This document shows, piece after piece, positions 21,947-30,234 of a stretch of 36,411 bases of DNA. The notes beneath the pieces are model-generated. The model ran no database searches, had not been told where the DNA came from, and worked only from the letters and a program-made list of their open reading frames with translations. The DNA is from a virus. A program made the position numbers and the translations under genes. How positions within the stretch are numbered: position 1 is the stretch's first letter; every line of letters begins with the position of its first letter. The stretch covers positions 1 to 36,411 of IMG/VR virus record IMGVR_UViG_3300047994_000253. One strand, given 5' to 3'.

Positions 21947-23191
21947 TTAATCGTCCTCGAACATTTCCGTCTCGATACCAACCTCGCCGAACAGTTTCTT
22001 GAAGACATTGTTTATGGCTTCAAATTTACCGTCTTCATCGGCTCCAAAGCTGGGTTCCTTCCAGCCTCCGTTAATGTTGTCGTCGGAATCTTCCGGGCCA
22101 ACACTGACTGTCCTGATGTAGTGTCGGTCTAGCTTTTTCTCACGAACAGCCACATCAATGACCTTTTTAACACTGCTTGCGTAATCGTAAGACAAAACCT
22201 GAACCACCCCTATCATGTTCACAACAGACGGACCAAGTTTTTCAGCTATCGTTTCAACCATAACTGTATTATCTTGACCCCAATTATCGCCATCGGTGAA
22301 ATAGAACAAATAAATATTCCAAGCATGAGCAGGGAATCGAAACTCGATCAGTTCATCTGCCATAACAAATGCTGTAGAACATGTCGTGCCACCGCCATCA
22401 GAAAGCTCATACCAAGTCGTCTGATCGACCTCCCTGGCCTTGTTGTCGTGCCAGATGTAGGCCGATTGAACCTTCCCCTTGTACTGCCTCGCAATCAGCT
22501 TTTCAGTCCACCAAGAGATGTTCGATATAATCTCCCGCTTCTCCTCATTGACGGACCCTGATCCGTCTCGCATGAAGATAATGGCGGCGTTATTGGACGG
22601 AATTTTTATTTCCTTGCGTTGCCGATACCTTTTATCCGACTTGATCGGGGTAATGATGCGGATCGGTACGGCTATACCTGGTATCTCATGGAGCTTATCT
22701 AGTTCCCCATTCGATGCCATTCTCTTCATCGCCTCCGTCCACGTCCGACGGTTGTGCCGGAGTGACTCAGGGCCGTTAAGAGATATCGAGTTGTATCGAT
22801 ATTTGATATCTTCGAATGTCTGAATTGGCTTTGGCTTCAGATTAGGAAGTTTTAGTTCCTGCATCATGAGTTCGAGAACGTATTCTTCATCCACCTGAAC
22901 CTGAACGGCATTTCCGTCGTTATCTCCGCCTTTGTTGCCCTTTTCTTTTGGGTCGTCCTTGCCGATTACTTGGCCTTCTTTCGCTTTACCACGAGCCAGT
23001 CCCTCGTCGGATTCGCCGTGAACGAAGTGCGGCTGGTCAAGTTGTTTGATGGGAACGGTAAATACGCCGCCTTTGGACCTCTGCCCAGTCATTTTCCCAG
23101 ACTTGATTTTTTTACTTAAACCCCTTTTGACCAATTTGTCGATCTTGTCACGAAAGAGTTTGTGATCAGTTTCAATGCTCTTGTTTGCCAT
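21947..23191 (-). CDS. yeaH: YeaH/YhbH family protein (DUF444, VWA-like)
   Basis: Starts MANKSIETDHKLFRDKIDK at 23191; the longer frame to 23329 crosses the hairpin at 23214-23268 and prkA, so it was rejected. The N-terminal third has the family pattern (GLSKKIKSG, VPIKQLDQPHFVHG). The C-terminal part is a von Willebrand A-like domain with a MIDAS-type motif, FMRDGSGSV, and IYLFYFTDGDNWGQDN. At 414 residues it is close to E. coli YeaH. It is the usual partner of PrkA and SpoVR, and the gene order here repeats the bacterial cluster. Confidence 0.9.
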   Translation of the reverse strand: MANKSIETDHKLFRDKIDKLVKRGLSKKIKSGKMTGQRSKGGVFTVPIKQLDQPHFVHGESDEGLARGKAKEGQVIGKDDPKEKGNKGGDNDGNAVQVQVDEEYVLELMMQELKLPNLKPKPIQTFEDIKYRYNSISLNGPESLRHNRRTWTEAMKRMASNGELDKLHEIPGIAVPIRIITPIKSDKRYRQRKEIKIPSNNAAIIFMRDGSGSVNEEKREIISNISWWTEKLIARQYKGKVQSAYIWHDNKAREVDQTTWYELSDGGGTTCSTAFVMADELIEFRFPAHAWNIYLFYFTDGDNWGQDNTVMVETIAEKLGPSVVNMIGVVQVLSYDYASSVKKVIDVAVREKKLDRHYIRTVSVGPEDSDDNINGGWKEPSFGADEDGKFEAINNVFKKLFGEVGIETEMFEDD

Positions 23192-23213
23192 TATTATCTC
23201 TGATTTGGTTAAA

Positions 23214-23268
23214 CAGCCGGCACCCCAGTCCATCGTGCAACAGATGAGGTAGTTTAGGGTGCCGGCTG
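23214..23268 (-). terminator. Long-loop hairpin between prkA and yeaH
   Basis: CAGCCGGCACCC (23214-23225) pairs perfectly with GGGTGCCGGCTG (23257-23268), a 12-base-pair GC-rich stem with a 31-base loop, in the only sizeable gap of the triad. On the minus strand TTTAACC follows. It may be a partial terminator that lowers yeaH/spoVR expression relative to prkA, or an mRNA-processing site. Confidence 0.5.
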
Positions 23269-23282
23269 CTGTTCGAGCTACG

Positions 23283-25397
23283 TTACGAGTCCTTCTTGCC
23301 TGAGCCGCCTCGGGCAAAGATACTGGCAACGTGATTGAGAATGTCTGTAGCAGACTGGGCGTTGTAACCGTACCACTTGATCATTCGGGCCTTCAAAGAA
23401 TCGAGCTTAGCCTGTTGATCAGCGTCAACTACCATCGCTGCGTCAGACATGGCCGACAGACGAATGGTGTCCTTGATGTCATCGAACAATTTCGCTTCAA
23501 GAGCTTCTTTAAGCTGCTGGTTGGAATCCCAACGGAAAGTCTTGTTTTCCATCGCCAGATCGCCAATGAAGCTGCTGATCTCTCTTCGAAAATCATTAGC
23601 CCCGCCGTCAGGAATGTTGATCTTCCGTTCGATCTCTCGCATCAGCCGCTCATTCGGCTTCTCCATCTCCCCAGTGACTTGATTCCTGATCTTCGACTTC
23701 TGGTTCGATGCACGAACATTGTCGATATACTGTCCGCAAAGACGAGCAATCAAATCCTCGTCACCAACCATAGCCCTTTGCACTTCGTTGGTGATGGTCT
23801 TCTCGTACTTTTCCAGTGCGTATTCAACGCAAGTTAGGTAACGAGCAATTAGGTTTTTGTCCGTGATCAACGGGTAGTTCTTCAAACCCTCCTTGACCTC
23901 GTGCATGACCATGAAAGCGTTGATGTAGTCGTGGTGTTCTGACAGACAGTTCGAAATCTTGTCAATCAGATACCGGCACGAAATACCAACACTCAAGCCT
24001 TCTTCGGGATGCTTCATACGCATCTCGATTACCGCCTCTTCATTGTACCCTGGGATATAAAACCCATTGTACAACTCGGCCTTCTGAATCAAACTGATCT
24101 TGCCGCCAATGTCGTCTTCAAGGCGAGTCAGAATACACCAGAACGACCCCGTCTCGAATGTGTGCGGAGCGACGTGCTGTTTGACCTTCGAGAACTGATC
24201 TTTTACAACATCGTTCTCGTCTTTCCAGCGGGTGTTGTACGGAATGTCAATCTTGCTAGTTCGGTCTCGCAATGCTTCCATGAATTCATTGTTCTGGAGA
24301 CGCTTGTATTCAGCCGAGTTCGTGTGGCCGAGAATGAATTCATCGACATCAATCTGCGAGAATTTCTTGGGCTTGATGCTCTTTTCCTGGCTGGCCCCGA
24401 GAAGGTCGTAGAGGAATGCTACGTCGAGCTTCAACACTTCGATAAACTCGACAATGCCACGATTGGCGATGTTAAGTTCACCGTCGAAATTGAATGCTCT
24501 TGCGTCTGAATCTTTGCCAAAATGTGCGATCTTACGATAGTTGATGTCCCCAGTTAGCTCTGTGCTGTCCTGGTTTTTTTCATCCTTCGGCTGGAATGTC
24601 CCAATACCGATTCGATCCGACTCGCTGTGCGTCATTCGGACAACACGGATGTGCTTATCGACTACCTTGTCCCAGTCGCCATTGTATTTCTTGAGAAGCA
24701 CGTTCATGTAGGTCTTGCAGCACGGGCAAAGATTGCCCACACATCGCATGTCATACTGGCCGGTTCTCTCACATTCTGGCGTATTGTCTACCAATCGCTC
24801 ATTGATTTCTGCGAGGTATTCCTTGCGTTCAGCCACTGGAACCAGCTTGAGCGGCTCCTCATGCATCGGACATAGTTCTTCGGTCTGAATCGACGTGCCG
24901 TCTTCAACTGGCATGTTGACCCACTTGATCGTGGCCCAAAAGCCCTCATCTGATGCCGAATAGTCTTCCAGGCCACGCTTGATAGCACGAGCAATAGTAC
25001 TCTTTGCACTACCAACCGGCCCGTGCAGCAAGCAGACCCGACGCTCGCTACCGTAGTGACCGGCAGCACCCTTGATGAACTTCACCAGAGCCGCTTTTTG
25101 AGGTTCAAGACCTCGGATGGGAGGATCGGACTTGTCGAAGAAGAAATAATGCGGGATCATCTTCTTCTGGTACTCACGCATCTCAAAACCATGCGACATA
25201 ATCATGTCGTAAATCATCTGGAAAGATGTGCGAATAGTTTTCGGCTTTGAGTAAATCAAGTCCAGATAATCATCCCAGGTACCTTCCCAGTTAAGAGCCT
25301 GATACCTTTTCTGATCAAAGCATTTCTTGCGAAGTTTGCTTCGTGGGTGAACCATGCCTAACACGTCATTTTCCGTTTCTGTCTTTGCCTTTGCCAT
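23283..25397 (-). CDS. prkA: PrkA family serine protein kinase
   Basis: AAA-like N-terminal domain with Walker A CLLHGPVGSAKSTIARAI (E. coli YeaG: GPVGGGKS) and the family hallmarks MRGLEPQKAALVKF-like region and NRGIVEFIEVLKLDVAFLYDLLGASQEKSIKPKKFSQIDVDEFILGHTN. A C-terminal kinase-like helical region follows. Length is 704 residues against about 640 for E. coli YeaG; extra length includes a Cys cluster (CERTGQYDMRCVGNLCPCCKTY), possibly a zinc insertion. It probably works with the YeaH and SpoVR encoded downstream. Start has AAGGAGA. A phage copy might phosphorylate host targets or mimic starvation signalling; that is inference. Confidence 0.92.
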   Translation of the reverse strand: MAKAKTETENDVLGMVHPRSKLRKKCFDQKRYQALNWEGTWDDYLDLIYSKPKTIRTSFQMIYDMIMSHGFEMREYQKKMIPHYFFFDKSDPPIRGLEPQKAALVKFIKGAAGHYGSERRVCLLHGPVGSAKSTIARAIKRGLEDYSASDEGFWATIKWVNMPVEDGTSIQTEELCPMHEEPLKLVPVAERKEYLAEINERLVDNTPECERTGQYDMRCVGNLCPCCKTYMNVLLKKYNGDWDKVVDKHIRVVRMTHSESDRIGIGTFQPKDEKNQDSTELTGDINYRKIAHFGKDSDARAFNFDGELNIANRGIVEFIEVLKLDVAFLYDLLGASQEKSIKPKKFSQIDVDEFILGHTNSAEYKRLQNNEFMEALRDRTSKIDIPYNTRWKDENDVVKDQFSKVKQHVAPHTFETGSFWCILTRLEDDIGGKISLIQKAELYNGFYIPGYNEEAVIEMRMKHPEEGLSVGISCRYLIDKISNCLSEHHDYINAFMVMHEVKEGLKNYPLITDKNLIARYLTCVEYALEKYEKTITNEVQRAMVGDEDLIARLCGQYIDNVRASNQKSKIRNQVTGEMEKPNERLMREIERKINIPDGGANDFRREISSFIGDLAMENKTFRWDSNQQLKEALEAKLFDDIKDTIRLSAMSDAAMVVDADQQAKLDSLKARMIKWYGYNAQSATDILNHVASIFARGGSGKKDS

Positions 25398-25491
25398 TTA
25401 TCTTCTCCTTGTTCCGTATCTCATGCGTGCGTGGTTTATTCGCCTAGGTCTACGGCCATTCCTGGGTATTAGAGAGTGCAGATAACGGAAT

Positions 25492-25839
25492 TTACTTAAC
25501 TTCACCCCAGGCGGAATTATTTTTCGTATCATCGATTTTCCCGTAAGGGTTTGCACCTGTTTTTGAACGCAGTTCGGCTTGCTTGCGTTCGTTGAGAACT
25601 TTCGGGAGATTGTGTTTGAATCGGTAATCATGGCCGGTGGATTCGCTGATCCACCGGCCAGTACCCTCTGGTTGGGCGAACTGGAAATTACAAGCGGCGG
25701 CAACTTGGACTTTCCTCTTGGAATTGCAAAACGGACACCTTACATCCGGGAATTTCCCAGTCTCATCGTAAGGCACCAGGTCTTCGTACATCTTGCCGCA
25801 CTTCTTGCTTTTACACTGGAAATCGTAACGTGGAATAAC
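25492..25839 (-). CDS. FmdB-like zinc-ribbon protein (115 aa)
   Basis: The N-terminus IPRYDFQCKSKKCGKMYEDLV and the following RCPFCNSKRKVQ form a zinc ribbon of the FmdB regulatory family type (Y-x-Y/F-x-C-x-x-CG ... C-P-x-C). The C-terminal half is a charged tail with no recognised domain. I chose the GTG at 25839, with AAGAGG four bases ahead; this start lies within the last codons of the LAGLIDADG gene, giving a 29-base overlap. The FmdB group is common in large phages; function uncertain, possibly transcription-related. The 25398-25491 gap before prkA contains no other feature that I could recognise. Confidence 0.65.
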   Translation of the reverse strand, partial: VIPRYDFQCKSKKCGKMYEDLVPYDETGKFPDVRCPFCNSKRKVQVAAACNFQFAQPEGTGRWISESTGHDYRFKHNLPKVLNERKQAELRSKTGANPYGKIDDTKNNSAWGEVK

Positions 25840-26577
25840 ACACCTCTTTTTTTCTTTTGAGGAACACCGTCGAATCTCGATACATCCAATCTGCAACACG
25901 AGTCGCCTGGACATTCCCTGATATTTCTAAAGCCCGGACTATTTTGTTGTTTCCCGCTGGTCTGAGGGCAGCGGTCACGTTGACAATTTCTTTTAGGCTG
26001 GTCAGAAAAGATTCAGTTCCAATAAAAGTGAGTCTTAACTGAGGAGTTTTTTGATCTTTTTTCAAGTTTGCACTACCATCGCCGTCGAAATAGCCACGAA
26101 CAAAATGATGCACAAGATGCTTGGGAACCAATGACGGGAATGTGAGAACCAGACTTTTATTGGGCACGCACCCCAATTGAATTAGGTCGCCAACCATTGC
26201 TTTGGAGTAATGTTGACTAACAGCACCGCCGGACATTAATTTAACAGGATTACACGATCTGATCGAACGATGCCATTCTTCGAGGTGGTCAGCATCTTTA
26301 ACTGCCAGTTTTATTGTGATTCTATGCCCAGGTTTCACGATAACATTACCGTCAGCATATAAAAATCCAAGCCAGTAAGCCTTATGCTCTGTGTTTACTT
26401 GGTGGAAAAATTCATGATCAAACCGGACGCCGCTTTTCGTTACCCCAGCTTCCTTGAGTTTTGTGGCCAGGCTGCAACGAGTCATTTTCAATCCAACAGC
26501 TATATCAGATAACGACTGACCATTCCTAATCTGGAATATTACTTGCTCCAGATTAGGAATGGTCTTGATATTGGCCA

Positions 26578-26578
<1 letters not shown>
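25811..26578 (-). CDS. LAGLIDADG homing endonuclease (255 aa)
   Basis: Two LAGLIDADG helices are present: AYWLGFLYADG (residues 67-77) and HHFVRGYFDGDG (about 157-168), each ending in the catalytic Asp, so this is a monomeric two-repeat enzyme. Residues 10-45 form a helix-turn-helix (SLSDIAVGLKMTRCSLATKLKEAG) that may add DNA recognition. It is free-standing; neither neighbour looks like interrupted intein or intron sequence. Start overlaps the upstream stop as TAATG, and its 3' end overlaps the FmdB-like gene and supplies its ribosome-binding site. A 16-bp perfect inverted repeat lies in its first codons. Confidence 0.88.
26520..26562 (-). repeat. Perfect 16-bp inverted repeat in the LAGLIDADG coding start
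   Basis: CCATTCCTAATCTGGA (26520-26535) and its exact complement (26547-26562) are separated by 11 bases, inside codons about 6-20. A stable mRNA hairpin starting 16 bases after the start codon could hinder translation initiation. In protein it encodes IPNLEQVIFQIRNG, so the symmetry is not forced by a protein repeat. Confidence 0.8.
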
Positions 26579-26943
<365 letters not shown>

Positions 26944-26945
26944 AA

Positions 26946-27629
26946 CTACCCCCTCGAAACGGTGCTGAATACCTGATCTGTCATTTTCCACAGCTTGAGG
27001 ACACTTGCCTCGTTTGCCGTGAGCGTCGTGCTATCCGCAAATCTTTCAGCGTGAGGAAACGGGTATTCCACCTTATCTATCCACTCAGCGGTAACAAACT
27101 TACTAACACTATCACCGCAAGATACAAAAAGCGGAAGTTCCCCAGACTGAGCGTCCGAAGAAAAATCGGACATTGTTATAAATCCTTCGGTTGAAATACT
27201 GGGCGGTATTTTTAGCAATAGCTCATCCACAACGCCTTTGAAATACCAAGTGGAATTATTTCTACCTTTTAGTATTCCCGTTTTCTCCATATCCGAAATT
27301 AATTGATTGGATGGGCTCCGGATAGCCATAGTACCAGCTTCAATGACCACCATTGGCTGAGTATACCCAGCTTTTGAGGCAGAAAGTGCTATAAAAGCTG
27401 GCTCCCATATATTTTCAGGCAATGTATATGAGAGCATTTTAACTCGGCACTTTGAGGGCCAAGGGAACATCATGTCCAGCCGATTTGTGCGGCGGATGGC
27501 CATGACGAATTTTGCATCTGGAAGAATTTTTTGTATCGAATAGAAAGAGGCAAATGACATCCAATTGTAATGGTTTCGGTATTCACACCGAGCCACAATG
27601 GTCAGTCCGCCTCCGAGAGGTGTTGGCAT
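26946..27629 (-). CDS. Hypothetical protein (227 aa)
   Basis: Alpha/beta protein beginning LTIVARCEYRNHYNWMSFASFYSIQKILPDAKFVMAI, with no signal peptide or membrane segment. Two-domain appearance with an Ile/Leu-rich middle (DELLLKIPPSIST). The N-terminal strand-helix-strand pattern is reminiscent of glycosyltransferases, but there is no DxD-like motif and I do not assign it. It overlaps the upstream small gene by 28 bases and precedes the acidic protein gene. Confidence 0.55.
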   Translation of the reverse strand: MPTPLGGGLTIVARCEYRNHYNWMSFASFYSIQKILPDAKFVMAIRRTNRLDMMFPWPSKCRVKMLSYTLPENIWEPAFIALSASKAGYTQPMVVIEAGTMAIRSPSNQLISDMEKTGILKGRNNSTWYFKGVVDELLLKIPPSISTEGFITMSDFSSDAQSGELPLFVSCGDSVSKFVTAEWIDKVEYPFPHAERFADSTTLTANEASVLKLWKMTDQVFSTVSRG

Positions 27630-27826
27630 TTTATTTCTTCGCCAGTAATTGAGTCTACGAGAACGAAATCATCTCTGTACCCATCTACATGGAGGGTATC
27701 AGCGTACTCTTGGCACACACGAAGCATGTCCTCTGCCTCTGATAAATCAGGAGTATACCACAACCCGACTTTGGGATGATTTAAGAGTTTCTGAAGCCTT
27801 TTGTTGTAAAGTGAATACAATTTCAT
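27602..27826 (-). CDS. Hypothetical small protein (74 aa)
   Basis: Start chosen at the ATG at 27826 (MKLYSLYNKRLQKLLNHPKVG), two bases after the preceding stop; the frame to 27880 overlaps that gene. Mixed helix/strand with YADTLHVDGYRDDFVLVDSITGEEI. Its end overlaps the next start by 28 bases. No family recognised. Confidence 0.55.
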   Translation of the reverse strand: MKLYSLYNKRLQKLLNHPKVGLWYTPDLSEAEDMLRVCQEYADTLHVDGYRDDFVLVDSITGEEIKCQHLSEAD

Positions 27827-27827
27827 A

Positions 27828-28040
27828 TTAGATTTTGCCGCCGAGAACCACGGTACTTGGCTGACGAGTCGTTTGGCCAAGTTTACCTGGTTGGAATTTC
27901 AATGCTCCCACAGCATGTGCAGGGCGAGCAGGAGCAACCGAAAATGACGTTGCGGCCCGCATCGTATTAGCCATCTTTGGGATCGAACCTAAAATAGTCG
28001 ATCCTTCTTCGTTAGCTAACCACTCCTTGAAATTAATCAT
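27828..28040 (-). CDS. Small protein with N-terminal F-K-E-W-L motif (70 aa)
   Basis: Starts MINFKEWLANEEG, followed by a disordered Ala/Pro/Thr/Gly-rich, basic stretch with no predicted fold. The same kind of start is found in the adjacent 28037-28300 gene and in the genes at 33505 and 15990. Resembles short virion-internal proteins whose N-terminal helix directs packaging into the prohead, as in T4, but this is by analogy only. Start overlaps the upstream stop as ATGA. Confidence 0.55.
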   Translation of the reverse strand: MINFKEWLANEEGSTILGSIPKMANTMRAATSFSVAPARPAHAVGALKFQPGKLGQTTRQPSTVVLGGKI

Positions 28041-28300
28041 TTTTTCCCCATCATTTTCTGACCTGGAGTTGCCGGAGCAGCCTGATCCAAACTGGCTATT
28101 TTCATCGGATCAGGATGGGTTTTTGCTACATCGGCCAATTTTTGACGAGCCTGAGTTGCGAGAGGCTTGCTTGGGTCAATTGTTGCCATCGAGTTTTTAA
28201 TGGCCTGATTAGCCATCGTGAGAGATGGGTCAGGTGCCCCTGGTTGAGGAACACCCATCTCCATTTGAAGTAACCACTCACGGAAGTTCCAAGTAATCAT
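28037..28300 (-). CDS. Small protein with N-terminal F-R-E-W-L motif (87 aa)
   Basis: Starts MITWNFREWLLQMEMG, then a Pro/Ala/Lys-rich, probably disordered chain ending TPGQKMMGKK. Related in design to its neighbour at 27828-28040. It is the first gene of the minus-strand group, divergent from the cysteine-rich plus-strand gene across an 86-base gap that contains an inverted repeat. Confidence 0.55.
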   Translation of the reverse strand: MITWNFREWLLQMEMGVPQPGAPDPSLTMANQAIKNSMATIDPSKPLATQARQKLADVAKTHPDPMKIASLDQAAPATPGQKMMGKK

Positions 28301-28305
28301 GGCAG

Positions 28306-28359
28306 TATCTATCCGCTACCACAAAAACTATTGCAAGAACAATACTATTGGGATAGATA
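28306..28359. promoter_or_regulatory. Inverted repeat in a divergent promoter region
   Basis: TATCTATCC (28306-28314) and GGATAGATA (28351-28359) are exact complements within the 86-base gap between two divergent genes. A promoter-like TTGCAA, 17 bases, TAGATA pairing (28332-28360) points toward the plus-strand cysteine-rich gene, with the second arm overlapping the -10 region. It could be an operator, but half-site spacing is long and the promoter match is weak. Confidence 0.35.
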
Positions 28360-28386
28360 TCTGATACCCCGTCAAGGAGAAAAATT

Positions 28387-28662
28387 ATGAAGGGTTTTGT
28401 TCTAGGAGCCAGCATTGCTTTACTGGCCGTCGTTTTCGGCATCGGACTCGCTCACTGCCCGTGGGCTTGTAAAAAAGCCCACAACGCATGTGGCGTTGTA
28501 GAAAAAGACTGCTGCAAAGGTAAATGCGGCTGCAAAAAGTCCGGATGCAAGAAGTGTTGCGACGGCTGCGAGTGCAAAGACTGCAAATGCGACAAAGACA
28601 AGAAGTGCTGCGACGGCTGCGGCTGTTGCGGCGACAAAGCATGCCCAGTAGAGAAGAAGTGA
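28387..28662 (+). CDS. Membrane-anchored cysteine-rich (metallothionein-like) protein (91 aa)
   Basis: Residues 1-23 are hydrophobic (FVLGASIALLAVVFGIGLAH), a signal peptide or anchor. The remaining 68 residues carry 20 Cys, many as CC, CxC and CxxC, spaced by Lys, Gly and Asp (KCGCKKSGCKKCCDGCECKD). The composition matches metallothionein-type metal binders. If exported with the anchor it would present a metal-binding or disulfide-rich domain outside the membrane. It has an AAGGAG site and its own terminator, so it is a monocistronic plus-strand gene. Confidence 0.7.
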   Translation: MKGFVLGASIALLAVVFGIGLAHCPWACKKAHNACGVVEKDCCKGKCGCKKSGCKKCCDGCECKDCKCDKDKKCCDGCGCCGDKACPVEKK

Positions 28663-28677
28663 TTTTCACCAATCTCC

Positions 28678-28705
28678 AAAACAGACGCCAATTGGCGTCT
28701 GTTTT
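28678..28705. terminator. Perfect 28-base palindromic terminator
   Basis: AAAACAGACGCCAA and its exact complement lie side by side, followed by CG and TTT on the plus strand and flanked by A/T runs on both sides. It ends the cysteine-rich gene and lies five bases beyond the end of the convergent hldE gene. Confidence 0.85.
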
Positions 28706-28710
28706 CGTTT

Positions 28711-30162
28711 TCATACACCTTCTTTGTTGATGACTCCTGTGGTCGAATGGTCAGCTACAGTTGGGAAAATAACGACCCGAGCCAAGTCTTTACCAACCAC
28801 TTCTTCTTTCTTGTAATCCCCACCTTTGACAATCATGCCCGGACGTATTTTCTTGATTAATTCGTATGGCGTGTCTTCATCAAACACGACAACCTGATCT
28901 ACACATGCCAAGCCAGCCAACATTCTGGCTCTGTCTTGCTGCTTGTAAATAGGCCGTGATTCGCCTTTGAGCCTGCGTACACTTTCGTCGGAATTAATCG
29001 CCACAATCAGCTTTTGGTGGCCAACACACAGAGACTTGGCGTACTGTAGCAAAGCCAAATGGCCTGGGTGTAAAACATCGAAACAGCCGTTGCATAATAT
29101 ACCATTGGAACTACACTCTCTGGCTTCCACGATTTTTCCGTCAACAGGGTCTAACTCCTTCAATTCTTCCGGGCAAACCCAACAGTTGTAGCGATGTGTT
29201 ACATAGATCGCCCCGGCTTCGAAAGCAATCTTCGAAGCCTCACTCACATTGTACCCCAACCCAACTGCCATACTCAAAAAGGCAAGGAAACAGTCCCCTG
29301 CACCCACAACGCTGTGAACTTTTACTTCCCGAGGAGCTATCGCCATACGGTGACCCTTTTCGCCAAAATTCACCCAGGGAACCGCATACTCGAAATACTG
29401 GCCTCTGTCAGAACCAGTAACACCCCCAGCACCATGCGTAATCACAACTGATTCACATCCAAGATTGGTCCGGAAGTAATCAGGCTGAATCTTCGGGTCA
29501 CAGTATTCACTTATGCCACTCAGTGCCGCCGCCTCACGCTCATTCGGCTTGTAAATTGTACACCCACGCCACAAATCAATCGGACCCTTCTTGGGGTCTA
29601 CTATGATCGGAACGTTCTTCCCCTGCTTCTTCCAATGATCCATCGGGAAAAACCACGGACCGTTACTGAACACACCCTTGGCATAATCCGACAAAATCAC
29701 CACGTCCGGATCAGACTTGATTAGATTTTCACCAATCTCTATTTGCAGTTGTCTTAGCAGGGTATTGCTGAGGTAGAAGTTGTCTCGTTCTTGGTCAATA
29801 CGGTGAACCTGGACATCGCCTGCCATGTACCTTTTCTTGATTGGGTTAAGAACCTTGAGATGGACGGCACACTTTGAGGTGTCGATACCAAAACTATCGT
29901 TGTACATTTTGGCGGTTTCTTCGCCTAAAATTCCATACAATTCAACGTCAACGTTCCAGCGTTTCAGTTGATTGGCAACGTTGCCGGCACCGCCAGGTTG
30001 GCGGCTGTTTGGGCACCAAGAATGTGTCCTGAAGATTGGAATTGGGGCTTCTGGAGAGATTCTGCTGACCTCTCCGTTCCACCATTCATCAACCATACAA
30101 TCGCCCACGACGGCAATCTTTAGGCGATGTGATTTGCTCATTTCCAGGAATTCATTGATCAT
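28711..30162 (-). CDS. hldE: Bifunctional heptose-7-phosphate kinase / heptose-1-phosphate adenylyltransferase (HldE-type)
   Basis: Makes ADP-heptose for lipopolysaccharide inner core. The N-terminal PfkB/ribokinase domain has GDCMVDEWWNGEVSRISPEAPIP, PGGAGNVANQL, DPKKGP and the catalytic signature VVGAGDCFLAFLS. The C-terminal nucleotidyltransferase domain has NGCFDVLHPGHLALLQYAKSL, AINSDESVRRLKGESRPI and VFDEDTPYELIKKIRPGMIVKGGDY, close to the E. coli enzyme. At 483 residues it is full length. It is bounded by terminators on both sides, so it is transcribed alone. Together with the glycosyltransferase-like genes at 4963-7229 it may modify the host envelope. ADP-heptose is also a signalling sugar; the role in a phage is unknown. 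Confidence 0.92.
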   Translation of the reverse strand: MINEFLEMSKSHRLKIAVVGDCMVDEWWNGEVSRISPEAPIPIFRTHSWCPNSRQPGGAGNVANQLKRWNVDVELYGILGEETAKMYNDSFGIDTSKCAVHLKVLNPIKKRYMAGDVQVHRIDQERDNFYLSNTLLRQLQIEIGENLIKSDPDVVILSDYAKGVFSNGPWFFPMDHWKKQGKNVPIIVDPKKGPIDLWRGCTIYKPNEREAAALSGISEYCDPKIQPDYFRTNLGCESVVITHGAGGVTGSDRGQYFEYAVPWVNFGEKGHRMAIAPREVKVHSVVGAGDCFLAFLSMAVGLGYNVSEASKIAFEAGAIYVTHRYNCWVCPEELKELDPVDGKIVEARECSSNGILCNGCFDVLHPGHLALLQYAKSLCVGHQKLIVAINSDESVRRLKGESRPIYKQQDRARMLAGLACVDQVVVFDEDTPYELIKKIRPGMIVKGGDYKKEEVVGKDLARVVIFPTVADHSTTGVINKEGV

Positions 30163-30193
30163 GAACTGACATAGTGTGCAGGCAAAAAAACTA

Positions 30194-30220
30194 AAAAGCC
30201 CAGGATAAACCTGGGCTTTT
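30194..30220 (-). terminator. Intrinsic terminator after the SPFH gene
   Basis: AAAAGCCCAGG / CCTGGGCTTTT, 11 base pairs with a five-base loop, followed on the minus strand by TTTTTAGTTTTTTT. It closes the thyA/DHFR/SPFH unit and isolates hldE. Confidence 0.9.
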
Positions 30221-30234
30221 GTTCTTTTGGAACA

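Noticed and set aside
23192-23329. N-terminal extension of the yeaH reading frame
   Set aside because: It crosses the hairpin at 23214-23268 and part of prkA; family members start at the MANKS-type position.
25398-25703. Minus-strand ORF of 101 codons before prkA
   Set aside because: It overlaps the zinc-ribbon gene in another frame and has the Arg/Pro-rich composition of a shadow.
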